A stretch of 64,000 nt of DNA from Shouchella hunanensis (GCF_028735875.1 NZ_CP117834.1:1352001-1416000); one strand, 5' to 3'; shown: positions 25,486 through 35,639, counted from the first letter of the stretch. The notes: a model not told the origin generated them from the letters alone. A program made the numbers and translations.

Positions 25486-25555
25486 CATCGTCTCAAAGAT
25501 TTTATCATTAACTTGTTACTCTTAGTGTACGCCTTTTTCTTTCGTTCGTAAAGTA

Positions 25556-27070
<1,515 letters not shown>

Positions 27071-27075
27071 TCATT

Positions 27076-27780
27076 TTAAAATATCATTGTATAGGCGAAT
27101 GCACCAATGACACCACCTGTAATTGGACCTAAAATAGGAATCCATGCATATGCCCAATCCGATGGTCCTTTTTTATTAATGGGTAAAAGAGCGTGGGCAA
27201 TCCTCGGTCCGAGATCACGGGCTGGATTAATCGCATACCCTGTAGGTCCCCCAAGAGAAAGCCCGATAGCAATAATCAGTACACCAACGACAAGAGGGTT
27301 TAAGCCCTCACTGAATGTATTCGCACCGATTGCGAGTAGTCCAAATACTAATACAGCGGTTCCAATTAGTTCGGATCCAAAATTAGACGGTGTATGTTTA
27401 ATCGCTGGCGCTGTTGCGAACACACTAAATTTAGCACCAGGATCGTCTGTTTTTTTCCAATGCGGGTAGTAATGTAAAAAGATAACAACGGCCCCAGCAA
27501 TAGCACCCAGCAATTGTCCAATAATGTAGCCTGGAACCTGATTCCATGGGAACTCTCCAATTGCAGCAAAACCGATTGTTACCGCAGGATTTAAATGCGC
27601 TTCACTTACTGTTCCTGATACGTACACACCTAACGCTACCGCAAAACCCCAACCAACGGCAATCGTTAACCAGCCTGCACCCTCAGCTTTTGAATCTTTT
27701 AAATTAACTGCAGCAATAACACCTGCACCAAATATAATGAGTATCATCGTTCCTACAAATTCGGCAATAACTTCAGCCAT
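27076..27780 (-). CDS. glpF: GlpF, glycerol uptake facilitator (aquaglyceroporin)
   Basis: A 234-residue MIP-family channel with six membrane helices and two half-helices. The pore motifs are HLNPAVT near 62-68 and INPARDLGPR near 187-196; the Asp after NPAR is typical of glycerol-conducting members. It lets glycerol enter by diffusion, after which GlpK traps it. First gene of the glp cluster, preceded by a leader terminator and a cre-overlapped promoter. Confidence 0.96.
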   Translation of the reverse strand: MAEVIAEFVGTMILIIFGAGVIAAVNLKDSKAEGAGWLTIAVGWGFAVALGVYVSGTVSEAHLNPAVTIGFAAIGEFPWNQVPGYIIGQLLGAIAGAVVIFLHYYPHWKKTDDPGAKFSVFATAPAIKHTPSNFGSELIGTAVLVFGLLAIGANTFSEGLNPLVVGVLIIAIGLSLGGPTGYAINPARDLGPRIAHALLPINKKGPSDWAYAWIPILGPITGGVIGAFAYTMIF

Positions 27781-27819
27781 TTTTGTTCCTCCTCTACTTC
27801 ATCTGAGAAGCGTACGCAC

Positions 27820-27875
27820 AAAAAAGAACAGCCTTTTTCACAGATCCATTACAGTCCGCAAAAAAAGCTGTTCCT
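27820..27875 (-). promoter_or_regulatory. Leader terminator before glpF, expected GlpP antitermination target
   Basis: On the minus strand AGGAACAGCTTTTT pairs with AAAAAGGCTGTTCTTTTTT across a 20-base centre, 40 bases upstream of glpF and downstream of its promoter. The hairpin plus T run predicts early termination unless GlpP binds. Confidence 0.82.
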
Positions 27876-27911
27876 CATACACTCATCAGCTACTTCTATT
27901 AACATGGTGCC

Positions 27912-27948
27912 ATTATAGTATGAACAAGCTTATTTGTAAACGGATTCA
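27912..27948 (-). promoter_or_regulatory. glpF promoter overlapped by a cre (CcpA) site
   Basis: Minus-strand promoter: -35 TTTACA (27935-27940), 17-base spacer, -10 TATAAT (27912-27917). The plus-strand sequence TTGTAAACGGATTCA (27934-27948) matches the CcpA consensus WTGNAARCGNWWNCA at every position and covers the -35 box, so CcpA should repress glpFK when glucose is plentiful. Confidence 0.88.
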
Positions 27949-28010
27949 ATGATTCTTTCCCTATTCTTTCTACATATAAACAATTTTTCCTTTTTAAATA
28001 AAGGAAGATA

Positions 28011-28048
28011 AAAAAGAGATGCATAGATTAAGAATCTTCTGCATCTCT
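28011..28048 (-). terminator. Terminator after the SLC13-type transporter
   Basis: Stem AGAGATGCA / TGCATCTCT extended by AGATT/AATCT-type pairing, with a T-rich run on the minus strand (28011-28015). The surrounding gap 27949-28059 holds nothing else that I can see. Confidence 0.78.
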
Positions 28049-28059
28049 CATGAACGAGG

Positions 28060-29724
28060 TTAATCAAGAATTTCTGTTGGGAATGTTGAAAAATCAACAT
28101 TTAATGCATGAGGAACAATGTAATAAACAGATAATACAATGATAATGGTTGCAAAGACATTTAACCAAAATCCAGCCCTTACCATTTCAATGATCTTCAA
28201 CTTGCCTGTTCCAAAAATAATCGCATTTGGCGGTGTTCCAACCGGCAACATAAACGCACAATTTGCTGCCATTGCACAAGGAATCATAAGAGCAAACGGA
28301 TGAATATCAAGTGCAACTGCAAGTGCCGCCACAACAGGTAAAATCATAGTTGCTGTTGCCGTATTTGAAGTAATCTCTGTTAACATCATAATTAATAATG
28401 TTGCACCACCAATGATTAACAACATGTGTAGGCCATCAAGTACCGTTAGTTGGTCTCCAAGCCAGTTGGATAAACCGCTAGATTGAAACCCTGCAGCAAT
28501 CGCTAAGCCACCACCAAATAAGAGAAGTACGCCCCACGGGATGTCTTTCGAGTCTGCCCAATCTAACACTCTTGGCGTTGCTTTTGCCGGAATTAAGAAT
28601 AGTAGCATAGCCGCTATAACAGCAATCATCCCGTCAGATATACCTGGCAATTGTACGATGATTGCGTCATCACCGGCCCAGAGAAATTCTCTCGAAATCC
28701 ACATAAATGCAGCAAACAGGAAAACCATTCCAACAATTCGTTCTTCAAAAGACGTGGAGCCTAACTTTTGTCGTTCTTCAGCAATTAGTGCTTTACCACC
28801 TGGTAATGTTTTAATACTAGTTCTAAAACTTAATCTTCCTAAATAAAACCACGTAAATAGAATAAGTAACGCGACCATTGGTACGGAAAACAACATCCAT
28901 GAACCAAAGCCAATTGACATACCGAATAACTCATTTAATTGTGCTACTAAGATTATATTAGGTGGTGTTCCAATTAGCGTACCTAATCCACCAATTGTAC
29001 CAGCGTAACCCACACCGAATATAATGGCTTTTTCAAACTTTGGTATGTCTTTTTTACGTGGGTCGTTTTTCATTGCTTCTGTTACTTGAGCTGTAATGGC
29101 TAGTGCCATCGGTATCATCATCATAACAGCCGCTGTGTTTGAAACCCAAAACGAAAGAAAGGCTGTTGCCGTCATGAAGCCCAGTAAAATACGTTGTGTG
29201 CTTGTCCCGATTACCGATATGATAAAAAGAGCGATCCTCTTATGCAAATTCCATTTTTCCATTGCTGTAGCAATAAAGAAACCGCCAAGAAATAAGAAGA
29301 TAATATCGTTTCCATACGATGATGCCACATCTGACCCTTGCATGGCCCCTGTCATTGGTAGCAAAATAAGGGGCATTAACGAAGTAGCTGGAATTGGAAT
29401 TGCTTCAGTCATCCACCACGTAGCAATCCAAAGAGTAACCGCTAACACTCTTTGCCCATCGCCTGATAATCCAGCAGGTTCAAAGAATACTATTGTCAAA
29501 ACAAATAGTAATGGTCCGAGTAATAAACCGACAAGCTGAGCCCTTGAATATGGCTTCTTATCATTCCCCCCATCAGGATTAACTGTTTTTTTCTGTTGCT
29601 TCTCTTTATGTTCAACTGCTTCTTTTTTTAGAGCAGCCGAGCTTTTATTTGCATAGGAGAAGATATTTAAAAGATCTTTTGTACGTTCAGATTGTTCCCA
29701 TAATCGATTCCATGTAAGCTTCAT
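28060..29724 (-). CDS. SLC13/DASS-family dicarboxylate transporter
   Basis: A 554-residue protein with a soluble N-terminal extension of about 60 residues, then 11 or more membrane segments. Family motifs include SNTAAVMMMIPMA near 197-209 and a matching SNTATATMILPVVAAL near 455-470, the two SNT repeats that hold Na+ and substrate, and the PVGTPPNAIIFGTGK family signature near 498-512. Such carriers (SdcS, YflS) import C4-dicarboxylates such as malate or succinate, or 2-oxoglutarate. The neighbouring MalK/MalR-like two-component system probably induces it and a cre site upstream should give glucose repression. Confidence 0.9.
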   Translation of the reverse strand: MKLTWNRLWEQSERTKDLLNIFSYANKSSAALKKEAVEHKEKQQKKTVNPDGGNDKKPYSRAQLVGLLLGPLLFVLTIVFFEPAGLSGDGQRVLAVTLWIATWWMTEAIPIPATSLMPLILLPMTGAMQGSDVASSYGNDIIFLFLGGFFIATAMEKWNLHKRIALFIISVIGTSTQRILLGFMTATAFLSFWVSNTAAVMMMIPMALAITAQVTEAMKNDPRKKDIPKFEKAIIFGVGYAGTIGGLGTLIGTPPNIILVAQLNELFGMSIGFGSWMLFSVPMVALLILFTWFYLGRLSFRTSIKTLPGGKALIAEERQKLGSTSFEERIVGMVFLFAAFMWISREFLWAGDDAIIVQLPGISDGMIAVIAAMLLFLIPAKATPRVLDWADSKDIPWGVLLLFGGGLAIAAGFQSSGLSNWLGDQLTVLDGLHMLLIIGGATLLIMMLTEITSNTATATMILPVVAALAVALDIHPFALMIPCAMAANCAFMLPVGTPPNAIIFGTGKLKIIEMVRAGFWLNVFATIIIVLSVYYIVPHALNVDFSTFPTEILD

Positions 29725-29741
29725 ACTTATTCCTCCGTCCT

Positions 29742-29756
29742 TTGAAAGCGTTTACT
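29742..29756 (-). promoter_or_regulatory. cre (CcpA) site upstream of the dicarboxylate transporter
   Basis: TTGAAAGCGTTTACT on the plus strand matches WTGNAARCGNWWNCA at 14 of 15 positions (last base T instead of A). It lies 17 bases upstream of the start codon, so it would act as a roadblock or leader-located repression site. Confidence 0.7.
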
Positions 29757-29806
29757 AATTTTTTCACGGACTTGGAGAATGGTCTAGTTTTTTTAATTAA
29801 ACGAAA

Positions 29807-30508
29807 TCAACTTTTTAATCGAAACGTCTTACCTGCTTCCAAAATACGGTAGCGATTGTATGGTCGCCCATGCGTTAAATAGACAAGATCTTTCTCGATA
29901 AACGCTTGTTCATGAAAGTAGCGTAAGTATTTTCGGAGCGAAACATGAGAAATGCTTGTCCGCTCCTCTAATTCCGCAGCTGTTTGCCAGTTTGTATCAT
30001 CTAATGCTTCTAAAATCCTCTTCGCCGTTACTTCTGTAATGCCTTTTGGCATATGTACTTTTTCTATGAGTTGGTTTGTTTCATTTCGTTGAAGCAATTT
30101 GTCTATTTCTTGTTGAGCAAATGATGGTTGCTTCGTTTCTTGTTTTATAAGCCGGTAGCGTTCAAGAGCTTCTTTAAAGCGCGCAAAGGTAAATGGCTTT
30201 ACGAGATAATCAATGACACCAAAGCGGTAGCCTGTTTGAACCGTATACGCATCATTTGCGGATGTAATAAGAATTACATCGACATTCCGTTCCTCTAAGC
30301 GCACTTGCTTTAAGATATCTAACCCATTCCTGTCACCTATATACACATCAAGCAACAATAGATCTGGTTTGTGTTCTTTCACTTGCTGTAAACCCTCTTC
30401 AAACGTTTGTGCACTTGCTACCAATGTAAATCCTTCAACTTTTTTAAGAAAAAGACTGTGGAAATGTGCAATCTCTTCCTCATCTTCAACCATTGCTACA
30501 CGAATCAA
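29807..30508 (-). CDS. Response regulator of the CitB/DcuR (MalR-like) family
   Basis: A 233-residue regulator: receiver domain (about 1-122) with acidic residues EDEEE near 8-12, phosphoacceptor Asp54 in LLLDVYIGDRNG and Lys in LVKPF near 103-107. A C-terminal helix-turn-helix of the DcuR/MalR type follows (TAAELEERTSISHVSLRKYL near 177-196). TTG 30508 is seven bases after AGGAGGT. It belongs to the kinase encoded 16 bases upstream and, by analogy to MalKR, should activate dicarboxylate transporter genes. Confidence 0.9.
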   Translation of the reverse strand: MIRVAMVEDEEEIAHFHSLFLKKVEGFTLVASAQTFEEGLQQVKEHKPDLLLLDVYIGDRNGLDILKQVRLEERNVDVILITSANDAYTVQTGYRFGVIDYLVKPFTFARFKEALERYRLIKQETKQPSFAQQEIDKLLQRNETNQLIEKVHMPKGITEVTAKRILEALDDTNWQTAAELEERTSISHVSLRKYLRYFHEQAFIEKDLVYLTHGRPYNRYRILEAGKTFRLKS

Positions 30509-30524
30509 CTTGTTCTACCTCCTT

Positions 30525-32105
30525 TCATGTCCCTAATGGAATATGGATCGTAATAATGGTACCTTTACCTTCTCTTGATAAAAGGTCAATCGTTCCACGA
30601 AAACGAGAGACTTCTTTTTTTACATTCTCTAACCCGTAGCCATGATCTCCCTTTTTTGTCGATTGTCTTTCTTGATTAGGCGAAAAGCCTTTGCCGTTAT
30701 CCTCAATAACATAGCGAAGGACGCCCCCTACTTGCTTAATTGTGACAATAATATACGTTTCTCGATGATTGAGACTAGCTTCCGCTGCATTGTCCATGGT
30801 GTTCCCAATGATCGTAATCCATGCATCAATTAGCTCTGAAGATAGTTTTGGCCAAGGTGTACCTGATTGGAACAGAACGTTAATACCTTGCTCTTCTAAC
30901 ACGCTTGTTTTTCGAGCTAAAAACTGCGCTAAACTTTTATCAGATACTAATTTGCCAATTTCATCTGGTAATTGGCTATTCTTCTTTTGCTGATAGCGTA
31001 AAGATAGATTTTCAATATAGTCTTTTAGTTCACTATATGATTCGGTTTCCACCATCGCACTAATAATGTGTAGCTTGTTCATAAACTCGTGGGTTTCGCT
31101 CCTTAAGCTTTTGGCATAGGTTTCTACTCCACTTAAACGTTTTATAATATCATCTAACTGATTCTTTTCACGAAATGTGGCAAGCGCACCGATACAGAGA
31201 TCTTGATAAAAAATCGGCACCTTTGTCACAACTGCTTCTAAATCATTTCGTTGATAAACAACATCGTAGCTCCCTTCACGCTGTTCCATCACTTCTTCCA
31301 ATTTAAGTTCTGGCCACACTTCATGGACCTTTTTCCCCTCCACAGATTCTTCATGATTGGTTGCTTTTAAAAAGGTTGTAGCTGCGCCATTAATGGCAAT
31401 GATTTCACTGTCTTCATTAATCGCGATCACGCCTTCACCCGCTGCTTCTAAAATGGCTTCACGCTCATTTACAAGCCGTGCGATTTGCTGAGGTTCAAGA
31501 CCGTGAAGCTGCTTTTTAATTCGGTTTGAAAGAAAATAGGCACCAATCATCCCAACAAGTAAGCTCCCGCTTGCACCAGCTACTGATGTAAGAATTGCCT
31601 GGGTTTCAGCCTCGTTAATTGCATCAGTAGAGATTCCAACTGATACGGCACCGATTAATTCGCCTGTTTGACTAAAAACAGGTTCAAAAGCTCGAACAGA
31701 AGGGCCTAAAAAACCAACAGCTTCCGAAATATACGATTCTCCTTCAAATACTAAGTCTGCGTCACCGCCTATAAACCGTTCCCCAACGCGGTCCTCAACG
31801 GGATGGGTGTAACGTTTTTGATCCGTATCCATCACGACAATATACAAGAACTCATTTTCTTCTCTAATTATCTCAGCAAGTTGTATGAGTTCATCCGTCG
31901 TTTCGTCTGCTTCAAGGGCAGATACAACTGCTGGATGAGTCTGCAAGTGGCTGGCGCTAATTTGAACTTTATCAGCCAGCTGTTCTCGTGTTAACGTTGC
32001 CTGTTGAAACGCGCTAAATAATCCGAATAATAACAACGCTACTAGGACAATGCTAGCACTTAATAACATCGTTTGCGTTCTAAGCGTTAGTGGTTCTTTT
32101 TTCAT
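30525..32105 (-). CDS. Sensor histidine kinase of the CitA/DcuS (MalK-like) family
   Basis: A 526-residue kinase. TM1 at about 12-32, an extracytoplasmic single-Cache domain (35-170) that binds C4-dicarboxylates or citrate in relatives, TM2 near 172-192, a cytoplasmic PAS domain (about 210-310), then the family-specific histidine box SETHEFMNKLHII with His339. A HATPase domain follows, with DNGKGFSP and GDHGYGLENVK. First gene of the two-gene regulatory unit; divergent from the DMT gene across a 240-base gap. Confidence 0.92.
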   Translation of the reverse strand: MKKEPLTLRTQTMLLSASIVLVALLLFGLFSAFQQATLTREQLADKVQISASHLQTHPAVVSALEADETTDELIQLAEIIREENEFLYIVVMDTDQKRYTHPVEDRVGERFIGGDADLVFEGESYISEAVGFLGPSVRAFEPVFSQTGELIGAVSVGISTDAINEAETQAILTSVAGASGSLLVGMIGAYFLSNRIKKQLHGLEPQQIARLVNEREAILEAAGEGVIAINEDSEIIAINGAATTFLKATNHEESVEGKKVHEVWPELKLEEVMEQREGSYDVVYQRNDLEAVVTKVPIFYQDLCIGALATFREKNQLDDIIKRLSGVETYAKSLRSETHEFMNKLHIISAMVETESYSELKDYIENLSLRYQQKKNSQLPDEIGKLVSDKSLAQFLARKTSVLEEQGINVLFQSGTPWPKLSSELIDAWITIIGNTMDNAAEASLNHRETYIIVTIKQVGGVLRYVIEDNGKGFSPNQERQSTKKGDHGYGLENVKKEVSRFRGTIDLLSREGKGTIITIHIPLGT

Positions 32106-32241
32106 CTCCGTTCTCCACCTCTAGCCATTTTATCTGTTAAAATCCGAGCATCTTGTACTTACAAGTTTAATTTTTTTTTTTAAGAATGTATAGATTTCAT
32201 TCAAACGGTAAGAATGAGTAGCGTATTCCCCTATCCCCCTT

Positions 32242-32271
32242 AGCTCCCAACAAATGTTGGGAGCTTTTTTT
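32242..32271 (+). terminator. Intrinsic terminator with no plus-strand gene before it
   Basis: Perfect 10-base stem AGCTCCCAAC / GTTGGGAGCT with a four-base loop, then T7 on the plus strand. The genes around it are divergent, so no plus-strand gene ends here. It sits 75 bases before the DMT transporter start and may be a leader attenuator or the end of a small RNA. Confidence 0.8.
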
Positions 32272-32345
32272 ATCGCTTGGACATTTCTCTTTTCCTTTTG
32301 CATACAATTCAAAAAGAGTTTCACTTTGCTTTTTGAAGGAGATAC

Positions 32346-33248
32346 GTGTTTATGCGTTGGTCTAGTTCTGTTTTAACTGCGGCTTTATTTGCTTTTTTAG
32401 CCGTCGCCTTTTGGGGGATATCGTTTGTAAACACTAAGGCACTGCTTGTAGAGCTTACGCCTAGTACAATCTTGATCAGTCGTTTTGCAATCGGTTCTCT
32501 ATTTCTATTTTTATTTTTAATCATATTTCGCTATCCTCTTAAATTGCCTTTATACTACCTTCCGCACCTCTTTATTCTTGGGACTCTCGGTGTGTTTATA
32601 CACCAATGGTTACAATCAACGGCATTGTTAACCATTCAAGCTTCTGAAGCGGGCTGGATGATTTCCCTGATTCCTATTTTCACGTGTGTACTTGCAGTTT
32701 TTTTTCTTCATGAACGATTCACACGTCTAAAAGGAATCGGCATGCTTCTAGCACTATTAGGTGTCCTGCTCATTACGAACCCTACGCACATTTCATCTTT
32801 CCAGCCGGGCTATATGCTCATGTTTCTTAGCACGATTAACTGGGCCGTTTATTCTTTGCTTTTAAAAGGACTCCGTATACCATTGCCGCCTGTGACCATT
32901 ACGTTTTATATGTGTTTAATCGGTACATGCCTTACCTTCCCACTCGTACAGGTTCATACGAGCATCAAGGAATTAACGTCGCTTTCCATGAACGGATGGA
33001 GTCATTTGCTTTTTCTAGGGGTGTTCGTTTCGGCGGTTGCCTACTTCTTTTGGGCAAAAGCCTTGAAGCAACTACAAGCATCAACCGTATCTAGTTTTCT
33101 TTATATTGAACCGGTAGTAACGTTTATCGCGGCAGTCTATGTTTTAAAAGAAAAAGTTCTACTTCTAAGTATTGTAGGAGGAATCATAATTATAGGAGGA
33201 GTCTTGCTGTCAAACCACGGTTTAACTCAGCCGAAAAACAGGGAATAA
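32346..33248 (+). CDS. DMT-superfamily (EamA) transporter
   Basis: A 300-residue protein with ten membrane helices made of two EamA repeats (about 10-140 and 155-290). AFWGISFVNTKALL near 20-33 and the second-half LGVFVSAVAYFFWAKALKQ near 225-243 are typical. EamA proteins export amino acids or metabolites; members near cysteine metabolism genes can export cysteine-related compounds. GTG 32346 is four bases and ATG 32352 ten bases after AAGGAG, so the first two codons are uncertain. The next gene, cysteine dioxygenase, starts 14 bases after the stop, which suggests joint control. Confidence 0.88.
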   Translation: MFMRWSSSVLTAALFAFLAVAFWGISFVNTKALLVELTPSTILISRFAIGSLFLFLFLIIFRYPLKLPLYYLPHLFILGTLGVFIHQWLQSTALLTIQASEAGWMISLIPIFTCVLAVFFLHERFTRLKGIGMLLALLGVLLITNPTHISSFQPGYMLMFLSTINWAVYSLLLKGLRIPLPPVTITFYMCLIGTCLTFPLVQVHTSIKELTSLSMNGWSHLLFLGVFVSAVAYFFWAKALKQLQASTVSSFLYIEPVVTFIAAVYVLKEKVLLLSIVGGIIIIGGVLLSNHGLTQPKNRE

Positions 33249-33262
33249 GAAAGGAGACCATT

Positions 33263-33817
33263 ATGTTCGAACGCCATATAAGCAACTGCTTGCGTCCTCT
33301 CAATAAACCAAGTATTGAAAGACTACGTCAAGCATTGCTAAAGCTGAACGCAACCTATGATGAGTTAGCTCCTTACATTCAATCAAGCAGGGAAAAGCCT
33401 TACTATCGCAAACTGCTGTTCCAATCTAAACAGGTTGAACTTTTACTCATGAATTGGTCTGGCCTTGATTGTGCCCCCCATGATCACGGTGCATCTTATG
33501 GATGGATTCAAGTGATCGAAGGCAACGTGTCGAATCAGCTTTTTAAAGTGAAATCAAATGAGCTGCCAGAGCTATTCGTTGAGAAACGCTATAAACAAGG
33601 GAAAACATTTTTTGCCCCTAAAAAAAGTGTGCACCGCATGGAAGGCAACAAAGGGTTGTTAACTCTCCACTTATACGCTCCACCTATTTCAGGGATGAAA
33701 GTGTATGATTTAGAAAAATGTGCCGCCTGTGTCGTATCAGATGATTGTGGTGCCTGGTGGCCAGAAGATCAAAAGCAGCGGCTCAAAGTTATTCAATTAA
33801 ATCAAACGCCGAAATAA
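33263..33817 (+). CDS. Cysteine dioxygenase type I
   Basis: A 184-residue cupin that oxidises L-cysteine to cysteine sulfinate with O2. The iron is held by His73 and His75 (APHDHGASYG) and His124 (SVHRM), the expected three-His site. The C-terminal stretch holds a cysteine pair (KCAACVVSDDCG) not needed for catalysis. Genes before and after are within 14 bases, so it is the middle of an operon with a DMT exporter and a YdcF-like protein; excess cysteine may be handled by oxidation and export together. Confidence 0.85.
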   Translation: MFERHISNCLRPLNKPSIERLRQALLKLNATYDELAPYIQSSREKPYYRKLLFQSKQVELLLMNWSGLDCAPHDHGASYGWIQVIEGNVSNQLFKVKSNELPELFVEKRYKQGKTFFAPKKSVHRMEGNKGLLTLHLYAPPISGMKVYDLEKCAACVVSDDCGAWWPEDQKQRLKVIQLNQTPK

Positions 33818-33828
33818 GGAGGAATTCG

Positions 33829-34443
33829 ATGCATCTCTCTCAGTTAAATACAGCCGAGCTTACAGACGCTCAAATCACCGAACTTCTCTATCATTCTACT
33901 TTTGACGATGGACAACAGGGAGATTGCATCTTCGTTCCAGGAAGCAGTAAGGCTGTCGACTATAAAGTCCCAAAAGCGATTCAACTCTATCAGGAAGGAC
34001 GGGCTAATAAACTATTGTTCTCAGGAGGTGTATCTTGGGATGCTTCCAAGAAACCAGAAGCGGTGATGATGCAAGAACGAGCACTTCAAAGCGGCATCCC
34101 TGAGGAAGCGATCTTAATCGAAAAAGAGTCGCTACACACAAAAGAAAATGTTCTGGCTTCTCTCCTCGTTCTCGATCGTGCTTACTACTTGCATCATGTA
34201 AAGCATATCATCATCGTCACCTCTAGCATTCATATGTTAAGAGTGTGGTTAACGATGCGCACGTATATGCCAAGCTGGATCACGTACTCTTTTGCCTCTG
34301 TAGATGATCGGAGCACAAAAGAAGGGAATTGGTTTCTGTCACCTCATAGTCGCAAAAGAGTCGAAGCAGAAGTGCAGAAGCTTGTACGCTATGCAAGAAT
34401 AGGGGCCATTATTGATGAAGACATTTCCATTGGCGATGGATAA
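33829..34443 (+). CDS. YdcF-like (DUF218) protein
   Basis: A 204-residue protein of the DUF218/YdcF/SanA superfamily. The core has IFVPGSSKAVDYKVPKAIQLY near 27-47, LLFSGGVS near 60-67, EKESLHTKENVLAS near 99-112 and IIVTSSIHMLR near 129-139, the usual Rossmann-like layout of that family. Biochemical function is unknown; E. coli YdcF binds S-adenosylmethionine. ATG 33829 has AAGGAGG 7 bases upstream; the frame runs open further but inside cysteine dioxygenase. It has no signal peptide. Confidence 0.8.
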   Translation: MHLSQLNTAELTDAQITELLYHSTFDDGQQGDCIFVPGSSKAVDYKVPKAIQLYQEGRANKLLFSGGVSWDASKKPEAVMMQERALQSGIPEEAILIEKESLHTKENVLASLLVLDRAYYLHHVKHIIIVTSSIHMLRVWLTMRTYMPSWITYSFASVDDRSTKEGNWFLSPHSRKRVEAEVQKLVRYARIGAIIDEDISIGDG

Positions 34444-34513
34444 GCCGAAAAGCCCTCCAATGTTGCCACTTTTTCAAGTGCCTACTTTGGAGGGACCATA
34501 GTACGATCATGTG

Positions 34514-35359
34514 TTAGTTTGTGTAATACATAAGTGCAATGGCACCAGGCCCTGTGTGGGTGCTAATGATTGGAGAAGTTTCCAGTATGGACGATGAGAA
34601 ATGTTGTCGGACTTTTCTTAAACGATCCAACACTTGCTCACTAAACGTCTCGGCTTCAATATGAGCTACACCGACATGTTTAATCTCCTTCTCTTCTGTT
34701 TCTTTTGCAAATGTGTCTGTTAGAAATTCAAGCACTTGCTTCTGGGAGCGCTTCGTTGCTACAGGAGTATACGAACCGTCTTGTAAGGAAGCAATTGGCT
34801 TTATTTTTAATAATGAACCAAGGAGCGCCTTCCCTTTTCCAATTCGACCGCCTTTAGCCAAGTAGTCTAACGTATCGACAACAATATATAAAGAAGTCTT
34901 CGATCGAATATCAGCAAGCTCACTTAGAATGTCCTCAAGGCTTGTCCCTTTATTTGCTAGTTCCGCCGCGCGTGTCACTTGAAAAGACAACGCAATTGAA
35001 ATGAAACGAGAATCAACCACAGTCACTTTACCATCACATTCATCTGCCGCCATTTGTGCAGATGCAACGGTTCCGCTCATCGCACTTGTCATATGAATAG
35101 ATAAAACGTGCGTATCAGGCTCACTTAAGAGTTCCTCATAAACCCGGACGAATTCCCCAACCGGAGGCTGAGAGCTTTTTGGAAGGTCTTCGCTTGTCAC
35201 AAGCATGTGCGCAAACTCTTTCTTCGTTAAATCGACTCCATCTAAATAACTTTTACCATTAATGTTTATTGATAACGGGACAACGGTTACCCCTAACTCT
35301 TGTAAGATCGATGCATCTATATCGCAAGTGGAATCCGTCACAATTTTGATTTTTGTCAT
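34514..35359 (-). CDS. DegV family fatty-acid-binding protein
   Basis: A 281-residue protein. The N-terminus IKIVTDSTCDI (DxT/S motif), TSQPPVGEF-like SSQPPVGEFV near 62-70 and the HMTSAMSGTV stretch near 84-93 identify the DegV/FakB family. Members bind a single fatty acid and, as FakB, present it to a fatty acid kinase FakA for phosphorylation and use in phospholipids. No fakA is nearby, which is normal. Single gene. Confidence 0.9.
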   Translation of the reverse strand: MTKIKIVTDSTCDIDASILQELGVTVVPLSININGKSYLDGVDLTKKEFAHMLVTSEDLPKSSQPPVGEFVRVYEELLSEPDTHVLSIHMTSAMSGTVASAQMAADECDGKVTVVDSRFISIALSFQVTRAAELANKGTSLEDILSELADIRSKTSLYIVVDTLDYLAKGGRIGKGKALLGSLLKIKPIASLQDGSYTPVATKRSQKQVLEFLTDTFAKETEEKEIKHVGVAHIEAETFSEQVLDRLRKVRQHFSSSILETSPIISTHTGPGAIALMYYTN

Positions 35360-35535
35360 TAAAATCTCCCTTTAATAAGGCATTTTGTGAACGCATAACA
35401 TACGTTGTTTGTAGTATGACACACGTGCACCTGAGTGTAAACGCTCTCTTAAAAAGCGCAATTATACGACTATAGAAAAAAGTATGAACGTAATCGTTTT
35501 CGTATTATTTTAGAGTTACCTATTTCTATGAATAA

Positions 35536-35611
35536 ATTGTAAAGATTGTAACGTTCATTTATCCATTGTAAAGTTGAGCTTTTTTTCAATTTCCATTCTC
35601 TCTGCTACAAT
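35536..35611 (+). promoter_or_regulatory. Repeated ATTGTAA(A/C)G boxes and extended -10 upstream of the polysaccharide locus
   Basis: ATTGTAAAG at 35536-35544, ATTGTAACG at 35545-35553 and ATTGTAAAG at 35565-35573, then TGCTACAAT (extended -10, TACAAT at 35606-35611) 29 bases before the flippase start. A fourth ATTGTAAAG lies at 39427-39435 ahead of the polymerase gene. The reverse complement CTTTACAAT contains TTTACA, like a PhoP box half-site, but the 9- and 20-base spacing is not the 11 expected for PhoP. The rest of 35360-35535 shows nothing clear. Confidence 0.45.
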
Positions 35612-35639
35612 CTTTTCTTGAAGAGCAAGGAAAAGAGGG

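Noticed and set aside
29096-29539. Plus-strand open frame of 147 codons inside the SLC13 gene
   Set aside because: Antisense of a clear transporter; composition is what hydrophobic codons give in reverse.
32130-32345. T-box riboswitch before the DMT transporter
   Set aside because: A terminator is present, but the T-box core AGGGTGG and an antiterminator are missing.
35430-35450. cre site upstream of the DegV gene (GTGTAAACGCTCTCT)
   Set aside because: Three mismatches to the consensus, including the final CA; not reliable.
35536-35573. PhoP binding boxes upstream of the polysaccharide locus
   Set aside because: The TTTACA-like cores are spaced 9 and 20 bases apart instead of 11, so the assignment is not supported; kept only as an unnamed repeated motif.
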